A stretch of 64,000 bases of DNA from Vulcaniibacterium tengchongense (GCF_003814555.1 NZ_RKQN01000007.1:1-64000); one strand, 5' to 3'. Numbered from the stretch's first letter, positions 1-8,533 are shown. The notes: generated by a model from the sequence alone, not told the origin. Numbers and translations: made by a program.

Positions 1-374
1 TCGAACTGGCGGCCGGCCAGGCGGTGCGCCTGGCCACCGCCGGCGGCGCGAGCATCACGATCGAAGGCGGCCACCTCGTCGTCAGCTGCCCGGGCGAGAT
101 CAAGGTGCACGCGGGCAAGAAGTCGTTCGTCGGGCCGACGCAGCTGTCGCGGGAGATGAATGGCTGGCCGCAAAGCAAGTTCAACGAGCGTTTTCAGGCG
201 GTGTTCCCGGATGGCGAACCAGCGAGGAACAGGCGCTACGTCATCACCCGTGCCGACGGCGCCAAGATCCATGGAGTTACGGACGCGATGGGCAACATCG
301 ACTTGCAGAAGGGCTTGGGACCAGAAACGCTCTCGATCGATATCCTGGATGAAGCCGAAGGAGGGATGTCGTGA
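1..374 (+). CDS. VgrG spike protein of T6SS, C-terminal part (partial)
   Basis: Only the last ~123 codons lie in the window; the open frame continues past the left edge, so no start is visible. The residues match the end of a VgrG: a glycine-rich DUF2345-like beta segment (ATAGGASITIEGG, then a CPGEIKVHAGKKS stretch), the short linker seen after it in xanthomonad VgrGs (SREMNGWP), and a small transthyretin-like tail (RYVITRADGAKIHGVTD). VgrG trimers form the tip of the T6SS needle and carry effectors. The stop TGA (372-374) overlaps the GTG start of the lipase gene by 4 bp, which suggests translational coupling and that this lipase is the cargo of this VgrG. Family assignment is firm from motifs; the upstream gp27/gp5 core cannot be checked. 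Confidence 0.85.
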   Translation, partial: ELAAGQAVRLATAGGASITIEGGHLVVSCPGEIKVHAGKKSFVGPTQLSREMNGWPQSKFNERFQAVFPDGEPARNRRYVITRADGAKIHGVTDAMGNIDLQKGLGPETLSIDILDEAEGGMS

Positions 375-2113
375 GCGTGCCCCCCGACAAAGCCAGGGAG
401 GCGATCGGCGCGCTTGGCTCGCAAGGGCAATCGCGGTACGAATGGAGCCTGACCTCCTCCGCGTTGCTCGATCCGGTGCGGTTGGTACTCCCTCCTCCGT
501 ATGTACTGCCCGTGATCTTTGTTCCAGGGATCATGGGGTCGAACCTTATGGACACGGACGGTAATAAGGTGTGGCGTCTGGACACCACCTTCGGGCAACC
601 CCTTGGCTTGGCTCGAAAAATGGCATTCAGCGGGCCTGCGGCGCGCCAACGCTTGATGCACCCGGCCCGAACCCAGGTCGATCCGCGTGGCAACGTGCCG
701 GGAAAGGCAAAGGGTTCGGTCAGCAACAAGAGTCAATACCGAGAGGAACGCTTCTGGGGCGAGATCGCCGAAAGCAGCTACCATGAATTCCTGCTTTGGC
801 TCGAGGATCGGCTGAATGGCCAAGGCTACAATCCGGCTCGGTGGCAGGACTTTTTCTACACGGCGGTGAGTGCGGCCCCCAAGCCGGGTGAACGTCCATC
901 AGAGCCGAAGCTCCACCCTGGCATCCCGATGCAGATGCGCGGCTTCAACCCGCTTGGGTATCTGGACGGTGAAGCCGGGGTTTCGCCGCGAGCGGAGGTG
1001 GTGACCTCGGATGACTTGCTCAAACGCGCCAAGTTCCGGATGCCGGTATACGCCTGCGGTTACAACTGGCTGGATTCGAATACTCGGGCCGCTGAACGTC
1101 TCAAGGGTCGCATCGATCAAGTCATCGCCGCCAATAACCGCAATGGCTACAAATGCGAGCAGGTGATCCTGATAACCCATTCCATGGGGGGGCTAGTCGC
1201 GCGCCGCTGTGCGCTGATGGCCGGGATGCAGGACAAGATCGCTGGGATCGTACACGGTGTGATGCCGGCAGTCGGCGCGGCGGTCGCCTATCGCCGATGC
1301 AAAGTCGGGATGCGCGATGAGGACTTCGTAGCCGGTCTGGTCATCGGCAGCAATGGGCGCGAGGTGACCGCCGTCTTCTCGCAAGCGCCAGGCGCGCTGC
1401 AGTTGCTACCTTCGCGCGAGTACAGGTCGAACTGGCTGAAAATCAAGGACGCCAACGGCCGCGACATCGAGACGCAACCGTCTACAGACCCTTACGTAGA
1501 CATTTATCTGAAGCGGGATCGCTGGTGGGGCTTGGTCCGAGAAGAGTGGCTGCGTCCCGAAGGTGGCAGACCGCTCGCATGGGACGAGTACGCAGCAAAC
1601 GTGCGGATAGCCAAGAGTTTCCATGAGCAGATCCAGGGCGAATACCACCCGGTAACTTATGTCTACTATGGTGCCGACTCGGACCAGGCCAGTTTCGAAA
1701 CTGTGTGCTGGCGGATGAAGGCGGGCATCAAGCCCGATTCGCGTCCCGCCCCAACTCCCGCCCAGGTCCGCGACATGCGTTTCGATCAGGTTAGGGAGGA
1801 TGGTAGCAATCCGTTTTATGTAGGAGGAAAGCTCGAGGTCGTGCCTGCTTATGGCTATATGGCTCCCGCAAGCACCTACCAAAGCAGCTATTGGGAGCTC
1901 CATGCCGAGAAACAAGATGGCGGTGGCGATGGTACGGTGCCCACGAGCTCTGGCCGTGCACCATTGTTCCTAGGCAAGCACAAGAACCGGATACGCCAGC
2001 AGTTTCGACTTACCGGATTCGGACACGAGCCTTCTTACAAAGATCAACGTGCTCAACAGGCGACGCTCTTCGGCCTGAGCAAGATCGTTGCAGCGGCTAA
2101 AATTCCCACGTGA
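371..2113 (+). CDS. T6SS lipase effector, Tle4-like, alpha/beta hydrolase
   Basis: A 580-aa protein with no signal peptide and a PGAP1/lecithin-acyltransferase-like hydrolase fold. Visible motifs: an oxyanion stretch VFVPGIMGSNL (residues ~50-59); the nucleophile elbow THSMGG with Ser271, where the first glycine of GxSxG is Thr; a GDGTVP acid motif with Asp520; and a late His in GFGH (~552). It is presumably delivered into rival cells to cleave membrane phospholipids. The inference rests on three things: it directly follows VgrG with a GTGA overlap, it is directly followed by a Tli4-family immunity lipoprotein with another GTGA overlap, and P. aeruginosa Tle4 (TplE) also has a PGAP1-like domain. 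The Tle4 subgroup is inferred mainly from the partner. GTG at 371 is the only start that fits the coupling. Confidence 0.85.
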   Translation: MSVPPDKAREAIGALGSQGQSRYEWSLTSSALLDPVRLVLPPPYVLPVIFVPGIMGSNLMDTDGNKVWRLDTTFGQPLGLARKMAFSGPAARQRLMHPARTQVDPRGNVPGKAKGSVSNKSQYREERFWGEIAESSYHEFLLWLEDRLNGQGYNPARWQDFFYTAVSAAPKPGERPSEPKLHPGIPMQMRGFNPLGYLDGEAGVSPRAEVVTSDDLLKRAKFRMPVYACGYNWLDSNTRAAERLKGRIDQVIAANNRNGYKCEQVILITHSMGGLVARRCALMAGMQDKIAGIVHGVMPAVGAAVAYRRCKVGMRDEDFVAGLVIGSNGREVTAVFSQAPGALQLLPSREYRSNWLKIKDANGRDIETQPSTDPYVDIYLKRDRWWGLVREEWLRPEGGRPLAWDEYAANVRIAKSFHEQIQGEYHPVTYVYYGADSDQASFETVCWRMKAGIKPDSRPAPTPAQVRDMRFDQVREDGSNPFYVGGKLEVVPAYGYMAPASTYQSSYWELHAEKQDGGGDGTVPTSSGRAPLFLGKHKNRIRQQFRLTGFGHEPSYKDQRAQQATLFGLSKIVAAAKIPT

Positions 2114-3126
2114 CGACTCGATTCCTTCCAACCCTGGCATTCGCGGTCCTGACGCTCACGACAGGATGTCAATCCAGCGAAAGAGAGCCCCTATCCATGC
2201 TCCAGAATATGCGAACGCACTGCGTCGGCCGTTTTCTAATAGAACTCCCATTGGAATTCCGGCAGCGCCATTCAGCGGTGGATAGTGCAGCAGACGCGAC
2301 CTTCTATTTCGGTCACGATGCCGATTTCAAGACCATTGACGTTTCGGTGGTTGGCGAGGGGCTTGATACGGCAGCCTTCGATTCCAGAGTAAAACAACGC
2401 GCCGAGACGCTGTCGGTGCAGACTAACTATGAAAAGAATGCCTCTATGTTGGTCGCCGAGCAGGTTTGGGCGCCCGGCCAGATCCTGTTGCGTTACTACG
2501 CGACTCCGGACATCGCCGACTCCTTCGTGCACGAGTTGCACCTATTGGTGGATGGCGCGCATGTGGTCGCCAGGACCAAGTCGTTCGACGCTCCAGTCGC
2601 TCCTGCGGAAAGCCGTTTAAGGGCGCTGGTGCCGCACGTGTCGCGTGTTTCGGATCCCGCCCGCGCCAACGGCTTTTGTCTAGGTCCGGTAGCTGTTTCT
2701 GTCGATAGCGATTACGAGGAGGCCGATCTCCGGTTCGGGGCAGGAGCCGAAGGGCAGCCTTTGATGTTGGCGATAGAGTTCAGCACGTTTGGCCAGGCCA
2801 ACGGCGAACCGTCTCTAATCGAACGGGGCGAGGCCAATTTGGCCGGTCTTGGCGTTAATCCAAAAGCCCTGAAGAAAGGTGCCTTGTCCCTCGCCGGCCT
2901 GCCAGCCGAGCAATGGCTGGGCCGGTTCGACGAAGGCGGTGCCAGGCAGCACGGTTTCTACGCCGAAACCACAGGCAAGTCGCAGAGCAAGAGTGAGCCC
3001 AAGATTCATCTTGAATTGTTTACTGGCGGGCAACTTGCGGACGGCGGCTATGCCGCTTCGCCGCTGGATGACGAACAGGCAATGCGATTATGGGATGGCA
3101 TTATAACGACGCTACGCCGGCGGTGA
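2110..3126 (+). CDS. T6SS immunity lipoprotein, Tli4 family
   Basis: A 338-aa lipoprotein. The N-terminus has a short basic stretch, a hydrophobic core and a lipobox LTTGC with Cys20, so it should be anchored in a membrane facing the periplasm, where a lipase toxin would act. The segment just after it (MRTHCVGRFLIELP) is the hallmark opening of Tli4-family proteins, and the length fits the two-domain Tli4 architecture. Role: binds and neutralises the neighbouring lipase, protecting the producer and its kin. The GTG start overlaps the lipase stop by 4 bp (GTGA). No second immunity copy is visible in the window. Confidence 0.85.
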   Translation: MTTRFLPTLAFAVLTLTTGCQSSEREPLSMLQNMRTHCVGRFLIELPLEFRQRHSAVDSAADATFYFGHDADFKTIDVSVVGEGLDTAAFDSRVKQRAETLSVQTNYEKNASMLVAEQVWAPGQILLRYYATPDIADSFVHELHLLVDGAHVVARTKSFDAPVAPAESRLRALVPHVSRVSDPARANGFCLGPVAVSVDSDYEEADLRFGAGAEGQPLMLAIEFSTFGQANGEPSLIERGEANLAGLGVNPKALKKGALSLAGLPAEQWLGRFDEGGARQHGFYAETTGKSQSKSEPKIHLELFTGGQLADGGYAASPLDDEQAMRLWDGIITTLRRR

Positions 3127-3156
3127 CTGGTCGCTGACGAAGAGCGGCGGTTTTTT
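3116..3156 (+). terminator. possible terminator after the effector-immunity operon
   Basis: A GC-rich stem can form between CGCCG (3116-3120, inside the last codons of the immunity gene) and CGGCG (3145-3149), with an inner CGCT/AGCG pairing, followed by six T residues (3151-3156). The stem is imperfect and has a long loop, so this is tentative. Confidence 0.35.
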
Positions 3157-3302
3157 CGCTAAGGTTTACGGCAGCCCATGGCCTTTGAGCTGTCAGGCCG
3201 GATCCATGACGATCCGCCACCAGCCGTGCATGAACTGAATACGGCCGCACTGCCTCCTTTCTTGCTTGCGCACGGCCCTGTGCTGTCCGAATACGAAGCG
3301 GG

Positions 3303-3464
3303 TCACTCCAGGTGGACGCGATGCCCGATCGAGGTGCCAAGATCGTCATCGGTACCTTTGTCTCGAAGGAACTCGATCGGACTGGCTGCCTCGGCCATTG
3401 CCTGCGCTTCAAACGCGGGGAGCTCCAGGGTTTGGCAGTTGATTGAAAGGAAATTGTCGAGCAT
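3303..3464 (-). CDS. small hypothetical protein (53 aa), possibly a truncated gene
   Basis: Reads from ATG at 3464 to TGA at 3303-3305, beginning MLDNFLSINCQTLELPAF. A good ribosome-binding site (AAGGGAAG) lies about 9 bp upstream, and codon choice looks like coding sequence rather than noise. The product is soluble and acidic with no recognised domain. It sits between the T6SS effector operon and a secreted orphan, in sequence with lower GC than the core genes. It may be the 5' end of a larger gene cut short by rearrangement, since the frame ends abruptly and nothing recognisable follows downstream. Confidence 0.35.
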   Translation of the reverse strand: MLDNFLSINCQTLELPAFEAQAMAEAASPIEFLRDKGTDDDLGTSIGHRVHLE

Positions 3465-3886
3465 AAATGGAGCTTCCCTTGAACATGAAGTCCTAAGCGC
3501 TATCGCCATTATGTCAACGATGAGAGCGCGGTGCGGGAAGAGCAATTAATCGCCTTCATTTCTTTTGTGGCTTGAACACGCGCATCTCAGTCGGCAGCCC
3601 CGCCGGAGTCTCGGCGGCAGCGGGGCGGCAGCGGGCGGCAGCCAGCGCCGGCGCTGGCGTGCAGGGGCTGTGGCACGCGCAACGCGTCCAAGTACAGCTC
3701 GGCGCGCGCTGCCTCGCCGTAGTGGCCGACGCGTTGCATCGCGTAGACCTCGCGCGGGGGGCAGGTGCGGGCCGGCCGGTTTGGGCACGGCGGTGGCCCA
3801 TTATCTCTACCTGCGGCCTATTCGCTGGCGTCGGCGAGATGGAAACGCAGCTCGGCCGGACAACTGTAACCGTGAACGAGTCGAAA
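3465..3886. other. degenerate intergenic stretch
   Basis: No convincing complete gene. On the minus strand around 3770-3600 one frame reads CPPREVYAMQRVGHYGEA before running into low-complexity arginine/proline sequence; this may be a remnant of a lost gene. GC content changes sharply within the stretch: 3465-3560 is AT-richer, 3600-3800 is very GC-rich, then it is AT-richer again. This is consistent with a patchwork of inserted and decayed sequence. Confidence 0.4.
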
Positions 3887-4483
3887 TCAGGGGGCTTGCT
3901 CGACGTCTTCAATCACCAGCTTATTGTTTTTTATTATTACTCGCTTATCGCTGATCTCGAAATCTGGGGGGGTTGAGATTTGAAATCGGGCCACCTCAGG
4001 ATAGATTGAGCTCGAGAGTGCTTCCCTGGGGCTGTCTCCCCGGTCAGATACAAGCGAGATCGATTCAAGGCAGCTTTGGACAAGGACTTTGTCGCGCAGA
4101 CGGACTACGTCTTTGTCAATGCTGACGAGTAAAATATGGTCCTCGTGACCGGCACCACAATATCCTTCTGTATTTTGCGATCTAGATGCCGTGCGGGTGA
4201 CAACCGCAAAAGCAGGGGCTGCCTCGAAAGTGAAGGGCCATCGACTCAACACGAATGCCTCATCGGCCTTTGACAATTCTTTCCGAAGGCCGGGCTCTAT
4301 CTGGAGGTCCTGCTTTCGATGTCGATATTCGAGGGCGCCTGCCGGTGATTTCCCTCGGGGCTCGATTTTAATCTGAGCACCATCTGGCAGGCAAAAGGCC
4401 AAGTCTGCTGCATGCGCCTGCGCGCAAGCCAGCAGGAGGGCGCTCATGATGATTTTGCTGCTCTTGATCGAGATGGTCGGCAT
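3887..4483 (-). CDS. secreted hypothetical protein (198 aa)
   Basis: Starts at ATG 4483. The N-terminus is a clear Sec signal peptide (SSKIIMSALLLACAQAHA, cleavage after AHA, residue ~25). The mature part is ~170 aa with three or four cysteines (AFCLPDGA, EGYCGAGHED, VQSCLES) that could form disulfides in the periplasm. No family recognised. Base composition and codon use are AT-richer than the neighbouring core genes, suggesting acquisition with the T6SS cluster. It could be an additional immunity or accessory protein, but only its position supports that. Confidence 0.75.
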   Translation of the reverse strand: MPTISIKSSKIIMSALLLACAQAHAADLAFCLPDGAQIKIEPRGKSPAGALEYRHRKQDLQIEPGLRKELSKADEAFVLSRWPFTFEAAPAFAVVTRTASRSQNTEGYCGAGHEDHILLVSIDKDVVRLRDKVLVQSCLESISLVSDRGDSPREALSSSIYPEVARFQISTPPDFEISDKRVIIKNNKLVIEDVEQAP

Positions 4484-4668
4484 AACGTGGTGACCTGCCT
4501 CCAGCAGCCGTACCAGTCATTCCTGACAAAGTCAGGGATGAAGGCTACTGCGTTGTTGCCCTGTTGTGCTCGATGCCTGGCCGCGAACGCGATGTCGCGC
4601 CGGGTGCGCTCCCCGCTCTCGCCGACGAGCGACTCCGGGCCCGCGCGGGCCGGCTTCGGTCGCGCCGC

Positions 4669-5376
4669 TCAGTCGCAGGCCGCGCCGTGCCCGGCCAGGC
4701 CGACCAGATCGCCGGCCCGCGCCACGCCGGACAGCAACAGGTAGCGATAGGCGCAGCCGGCCTCGCGGTAGGCGGAGGCGCCCAGCACCAGGTCGAGGCG
4801 GCCGTCGCGGTCGAGGTCGCCGGCGAACTCCACCTGGAAGTTCAGCGCGTACCCGCGCCCGCCCGGCCATTCGGGGTCCGGCCGCCAATGCGCCAGGACC
4901 TGCCGCCGGCCGGCGTGTTCCAGCCGCAATTCGCAATCCTGGCCCGCGGCCCCGGCGCAGCCGTCGACGAGTCGCCAGCGCCCGTTGGCGAGTGCGAACG
5001 CGCGCGTCCGGCCCGGCGCGAGCGCGCCGCCGGGGTCGAGCGCGATCGCCGGGCCCGGCCGCAGCGCGCTGCCGCGCAGCGCCCAGGCGCCCGGCTCGAA
5101 TTCGCCGCGCGGATCGTGCAGGCGGACCAGGCCGTAGGAATCGGCGTGGCCGCGCAGTTCGCGGGCGACCAGCCGGGCCCGCGCGCCGTGCCCGGCGAGC
5201 AGCAGGTAGCGCATCGCCGGCTGCGCGGCCGAATACGGGTCGGGCGGGGCAGCCGGGTCGGCGATCTCGGCGAATTCGGCCAGCGGCCCGGCGGCCGCCG
5301 GCAGCGCCAGCGGCCAGAACCCCTCGTCCGCGCCGCCGGCCAGGGCGGCGGCCAGCCACAACGCGGCCAGCGGCAT
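4669..5376 (-). CDS. secreted hypothetical protein with FG-GAP-like calcium-binding motif
   Basis: A 235-aa protein, ATG at 5376, with a short signal peptide (PLAALWLAAALAGG). The only recognisable motif is near the C-terminus: GDLDRDGRLDLVLGAS (~residues 194-209), which has the D-x-D-x-D-G spacing of FG-GAP/VCBS calcium loops found in beta-propellers and exported proteins. A pair of cysteines lies in the CAGAAGQDC segment. The protein is too short for a full propeller. It lies 24 bp downstream of the glutaredoxin fusion gene on the same strand and may be co-transcribed with it. Confidence 0.7.
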   Translation of the reverse strand: MPLAALWLAAALAGGADEGFWPLALPAAAGPLAEFAEIADPAAPPDPYSAAQPAMRYLLLAGHGARARLVARELRGHADSYGLVRLHDPRGEFEPGAWALRGSALRPGPAIALDPGGALAPGRTRAFALANGRWRLVDGCAGAAGQDCELRLEHAGRRQVLAHWRPDPEWPGGRGYALNFQVEFAGDLDRDGRLDLVLGASAYREAGCAYRYLLLSGVARAGDLVGLAGHGAACD

Positions 5377-5400
5377 CGTCGCGGTCCCGCGCGTCGGCGG

Positions 5401-6327
5401 TCAGTAGCGGGGCAGCGCCGGGTCGTGGTCGGCCCAGGCATCGATTCCGCCGGCGACGTTGTAGACCTCGCGGAAGCCGAGCCCGCGGAAATGTTCGGCG
5501 GCCTGCTGGCTGCGCCCGCCGCGGTGGCAGAGGAAGGCGATCGGCGCATCCGGGGGCAGGCTCTCGAGCGCGTCGAGGCCCTGGTCCAGGGTGTCGAACG
5601 CCACCGGCGCCGCGGCCAGCGCGCGCTCCTCGGCCGGGCGCACGTCGACCAGGCGCAGCGCGCCGGCGCGCACCCGCGCCTCCGCCTCCGCCGGCGAGAG
5701 CTGCCGCACCGGCGGCGGCGCGTGCGGGTCGTGCACGACCAGGCCGCGGCCGCGTTCGTCGTCCACCCAGTCGATGCTCACGCCGTCCGCGCGGCGCGCC
5801 TGCAGCACGCTGGTCTGGATGCGCACCCCGTCCAGCTCGACCGCCGCCGCGTGGGCGTCCACCGGCGCCAGCTGCAGGCGCGCGTTGTTGCGGGCATCGA
5901 ACTCGAGCTGCACCGCGTAGCCGGCGCCGGCGTCGGCCAGCGCGCCGCGCAGCATCTGCAGCGCGGCCGGGCCGACGGTGATCCGCGGCGGGCTGCGGTC
6001 CGGCTGCGGCAGGCCGAGCAGGCCGTGCAGTTCGCCGCTGCCGGCCAGTTGCTCGACGATGTCGCTGCCGCCGACCAGCTCGCCGCCGATGTACAGCTGC
6101 GGGATCGTCGGCCAGTTGCCGTAGGCCTTGATGCCCTCGCGGATCTCCGGGTCGGACAGCACGTCCACGTGCGCGTAGCCCTGCGGCAGCAGCGCGTTCA
6201 GCACCGCCGCGGCCTTGGCCGAGAAACCGCACTGGGGCGCGTTCGGCGCGCCCTTCATGAACAGCACGACGCGGTTGGACTGGAGCAGGGTGTCGATGCG
6301 CGAACGCAGCGCGGGGTCGAGGGACAT
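5401..6327 (-). CDS. Grx4-type monothiol glutaredoxin fused to IscA-like and rhodanese domains
   Basis: A 308-aa three-domain protein. Residues 1-105 are a monothiol glutaredoxin with the PQCGFS active site (Cys33), the WPTIPQLY cis-Pro loop and the GGSDI glutathione motif; this family carries and transfers [2Fe-2S] clusters. Residues ~113-203 look like an A-type (IscA/HesB) carrier fold (PRITVGPAALQML, then GVSIDWVDDERGRG), but the domain contains no cysteine, so the usual three ligands are gone. Residues ~210-308 are a rhodanese with active-site loop FLCHRGGRS (Cys267). Likely cytosolic and linked to Fe-S or sulfur trafficking. The start at 6327 matches the family N-terminus (MSLDPALRSRID); a longer upstream frame is low-complexity sequence. 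Confidence 0.9.
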   Translation of the reverse strand: MSLDPALRSRIDTLLQSNRVVLFMKGAPNAPQCGFSAKAAAVLNALLPQGYAHVDVLSDPEIREGIKAYGNWPTIPQLYIGGELVGGSDIVEQLAGSGELHGLLGLPQPDRSPPRITVGPAALQMLRGALADAGAGYAVQLEFDARNNARLQLAPVDAHAAAVELDGVRIQTSVLQARRADGVSIDWVDDERGRGLVVHDPHAPPPVRQLSPAEAEARVRAGALRLVDVRPAEERALAAAPVAFDTLDQGLDALESLPPDAPIAFLCHRGGRSQQAAEHFRGLGFREVYNVAGGIDAWADHDPALPRY

Positions 6328-6434
6328 GGCGGAGCACCGGGTGGGAATGGGGCCGAGTTGGGGGCGGCGGGGAAGGGGCGCAAGGCGTGCGCGGCATTTT
6401 CGCCCGCGCGCGCCGGGCGGATGTCGCGTGGCGG

Positions 6435-7043
6435 TCAGCCGCGCAGCAGGCGCCGGGCCTGCGGCAGCGCGCGCGCGGTCCACAGCGCGTACATCGCCGC
6501 CGACGGATGCAGGCCGTCCTCGGCCAGCATCGCCGGCTCGGCGCCGCGCTCGCGCGAGACCGGGGTGATGTCGACGTAGGCCACGCCGTGCGCCGCGCAC
6601 GCCGCTTCGGCGGCGGCATTGTAGGCGTCGATCCCGGTGGCGACGGTCTCCGGCCGCGCCGGCGTGGTGCGCACGAACGGGGTCACGCCCCAGTCCGGGA
6701 TCGACAGCACCAGCACCCGGTCGGCGCGGCCGCCCGCGTAGCCGATCGCGCGCCGCAGCAGCGCCTCGAACTGGCCGCGGTAGTCGGCCACGCTGCGCCC
6801 GCGGTACTGGTTGTTGACGCCGATCAGCAGGCTGACGAAGTCCCAGGACCCGAGTGGCTCGGCCGCGTCCAGCGCGGCGGTCAGCTCGTCGGTGGTCCAG
6901 CCGGTGGTGGCGACGATGCGCGGCGGCGCCAGCCCGATCCCTTCGGCCCGCAACGCCGCGGCCAGCTGCACCGGCCAGCGCCCGGCCTCGGCCACGCCTT
7001 CGCCGATGGTGTAGCTGTCGCCGAGGGCCAGGTAGGTGAGCAT
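6435..7043 (-). CDS. SGNH/GDSL-family hydrolase
   Basis: A 202-aa cytosolic hydrolase. Block I is ALGDSYTIGEG (nucleophile Ser10), block III is LIGVNNQYRG (Asn ~76), and block V is DGLHPSAAMY (Asp/His ~175-178), so the full Ser-Gly-Asn-His set is present. The substrate cannot be told; relatives are esterases, thioesterases or lysophospholipases. The start codon at 7043 lies directly against a repeat-like intergenic sequence with no obvious ribosome-binding site. It lies between the aminotransferase gene and the Grx fusion, all on the minus strand. Confidence 0.88.
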   Translation of the reverse strand: MLTYLALGDSYTIGEGVAEAGRWPVQLAAALRAEGIGLAPPRIVATTGWTTDELTAALDAAEPLGSWDFVSLLIGVNNQYRGRSVADYRGQFEALLRRAIGYAGGRADRVLVLSIPDWGVTPFVRTTPARPETVATGIDAYNAAAEAACAAHGVAYVDITPVSRERGAEPAMLAEDGLHPSAAMYALWTARALPQARRLLRG

Positions 7044-7080
7044 GGGGCCAGGAACTCGAGGTCAGGGACGGGGAACGGGA
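7044..7080. repeat. dispersed intergenic repeat, copy 1
   Basis: On the plus strand this reads GGGGCCAGGAAC, a short spacer, then CAGGGACGGGGAACG. Related words occur at 29916-29960 (opposite strand) and 57467-57498. Here it ends exactly at the start codon of the SGNH hydrolase gene. Confidence 0.5.
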
Positions 7081-7156
7081 GAACGCGTGGTCCGTTCGAC
7101 AAGCCCGGGAACCGAAACCTCGCTCGTTTCCCGTTCCTCTTCGGCCGGTCCCGCCG

Positions 7157-8404
7157 TCAGGCCACCGCGGCCCGCGCGTCCGCCGCGCCGGCGTAGCGGT
7201 CGAGCAGGCGCTCGATGCGGCGGAACACCTCGCGCAGGTCGTCCGGCTGCGGCAGCAGGGTGACGCGGAAGTGGTTGCGGTAGGGCACGTTGAAGCTCGA
7301 GCCCGGGACCACCAGCACGTCCTCGGTCTCCAGCAGCTCCAGCGCGAAGCGGTGGTCGTCGAAGCCGGCCGCGGCCGCGCCGGTCACCGCCGGGAACGCG
7401 TACAGCGCGCCGGCCGGCGCGACCAGCGCGAGGTGGCGGCTGGCGGCGACGCTCTCGATCACCGCGCGGCGCGCCTCGTACAGGCGGCCGCCGGGGGCGC
7501 ACAGCGCGCCGATCGTGTCCTCGCCCTGCAGCGCCGCCTCGATCGCGAATTGCCCCGGCACGTTCGCGCACAGGCGCAGCGCGCCGAGCAGGTCCATCGC
7601 GTGGTGGAAATCGCCGCTGGCGACCGGGTCGCCCGACAGCACCGCCCAGCCCACGCGCCAGCCGCAGGCGCGGTGCACCTTGGACAGGCCGCCGAAGCTC
7701 AGGCACGGCAGGTCGCCGGCCAGCGGCGCGACCGGCTCGAACCCCGCGCCGTCGTAGAGGATCGAGTCGTAGATCTCGTCGCACATCAGCAGCAGCTTGT
7801 GGCGCGCGGCGATGGCGACGATCCGCTCCAGCAGCGCGCGCGGGTAGGCGGCGCCGGTGGGGTTGTTGGGGTTGATCAGCACGATCGCGCGGGTGCGGCC
7901 GGACACCAGCGACTCGATCTCGTCCGGGTCGGGCAGGAAGCCGTTTTCCGGTCGGCAGCGGTAGTACACCGGGCGGCCGTCGTTGAGGATGGTCGCCGCC
8001 GACCACAGCGGGTAGTCGGGCGAGGGCAGCAGCACCTCGTCGCCGGGATCGAGCAGCGCGCGCAGGCTCAGGTCGATCAGTTCGCTGACGCCGTTGCCGA
8101 CGAACACCCGCTCCGGGCTCGCGTTCGGCGTGCCGCGGCGCTTGTGGAACGCGGCGATCGCCTCGCGCGCGGCCGGCAGGCCCTGCTGGTGGGTGTACGG
8201 GTCGGTGTCGGCGATGCGGTCGGCGATCGCGCGCTGCAGGTGTTCCGGCGCGCGGAAGCCGAACGCGCCCGGGTTGCCGATGTTGAGCTTGATCAGGCGG
8301 CGGCCCTGCGCCTCCAGCTCGCGGGCCCGGCGCGCCAGCTCGCCGCGGATCTCGTAACGGACTTCGGACAGGCGTGCGCGGGTCTTCACGGGAGGCGAGG
8401 GCAT
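7157..8404 (-). CDS. alaA: PLP-dependent aminotransferase, AlaA (YfbQ) type
   Basis: A 415-aa fold-type I aminotransferase. Seen: the substrate-binding NIGNPGAFGF segment (~41-50); NPNNPTGAAYP (~177-187), typical of class I/II enzymes; DEIYDSILYDG with the PLP-ring Asp/Tyr pair (~213-223); the PLP lysine motif SKVHRACGWRVGW (~246-258); and the C-terminal substrate arginine in NHFRVTLLP. Length and these motifs match the glutamate-pyruvate aminotransferase AlaA. Role: L-alanine synthesis from pyruvate and glutamate. The gene is divergent from rsgA, sharing a 136-bp spacer. Aspartate aminotransferase relatives cannot be fully excluded. Confidence 0.85.
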   Translation of the reverse strand: MPSPPVKTRARLSEVRYEIRGELARRARELEAQGRRLIKLNIGNPGAFGFRAPEHLQRAIADRIADTDPYTHQQGLPAAREAIAAFHKRRGTPNASPERVFVGNGVSELIDLSLRALLDPGDEVLLPSPDYPLWSAATILNDGRPVYYRCRPENGFLPDPDEIESLVSGRTRAIVLINPNNPTGAAYPRALLERIVAIAARHKLLLMCDEIYDSILYDGAGFEPVAPLAGDLPCLSFGGLSKVHRACGWRVGWAVLSGDPVASGDFHHAMDLLGALRLCANVPGQFAIEAALQGEDTIGALCAPGGRLYEARRAVIESVAASRHLALVAPAGALYAFPAVTGAAAAGFDDHRFALELLETEDVLVVPGSSFNVPYRNHFRVTLLPQPDDLREVFRRIERLLDRYAGAADARAAVA

Positions 8405-8527
8405 CGGGGCGGAACGGCGGCGGCAACGGGCGGGAATGCCCGCCAGACTAGCCTAATCGGCGCACCGGTTCAGCCGCGGCGCGCGCGAACCGCGCGCCGC
8501 GGCCGGAAAAAACCGCGTCGCAGCCCC

Positions 8528-8533
8528 TAGAAT
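8528..8533 (+). promoter_or_regulatory. TAGAAT -10 box of rsgA, probably leaderless
   Basis: TAGAAT ends only 7 bp before the rsgA ATG (8541), so transcription should begin at or within a base or two of the start codon. No ribosome-binding site and no clear -35 are visible. Confidence 0.6.

Noticed and set aside
3178-3549. 123-aa plus-strand frame after the immunity gene
   Set aside because: No ribosome-binding site, composition not protein-like, and it overlaps a minus-strand frame with better coding features.
4564-6579. Long plus-strand frame across the Grx fusion gene
   Set aside because: Antisense shadow with low-complexity translation; the minus-strand genes have clear domains.
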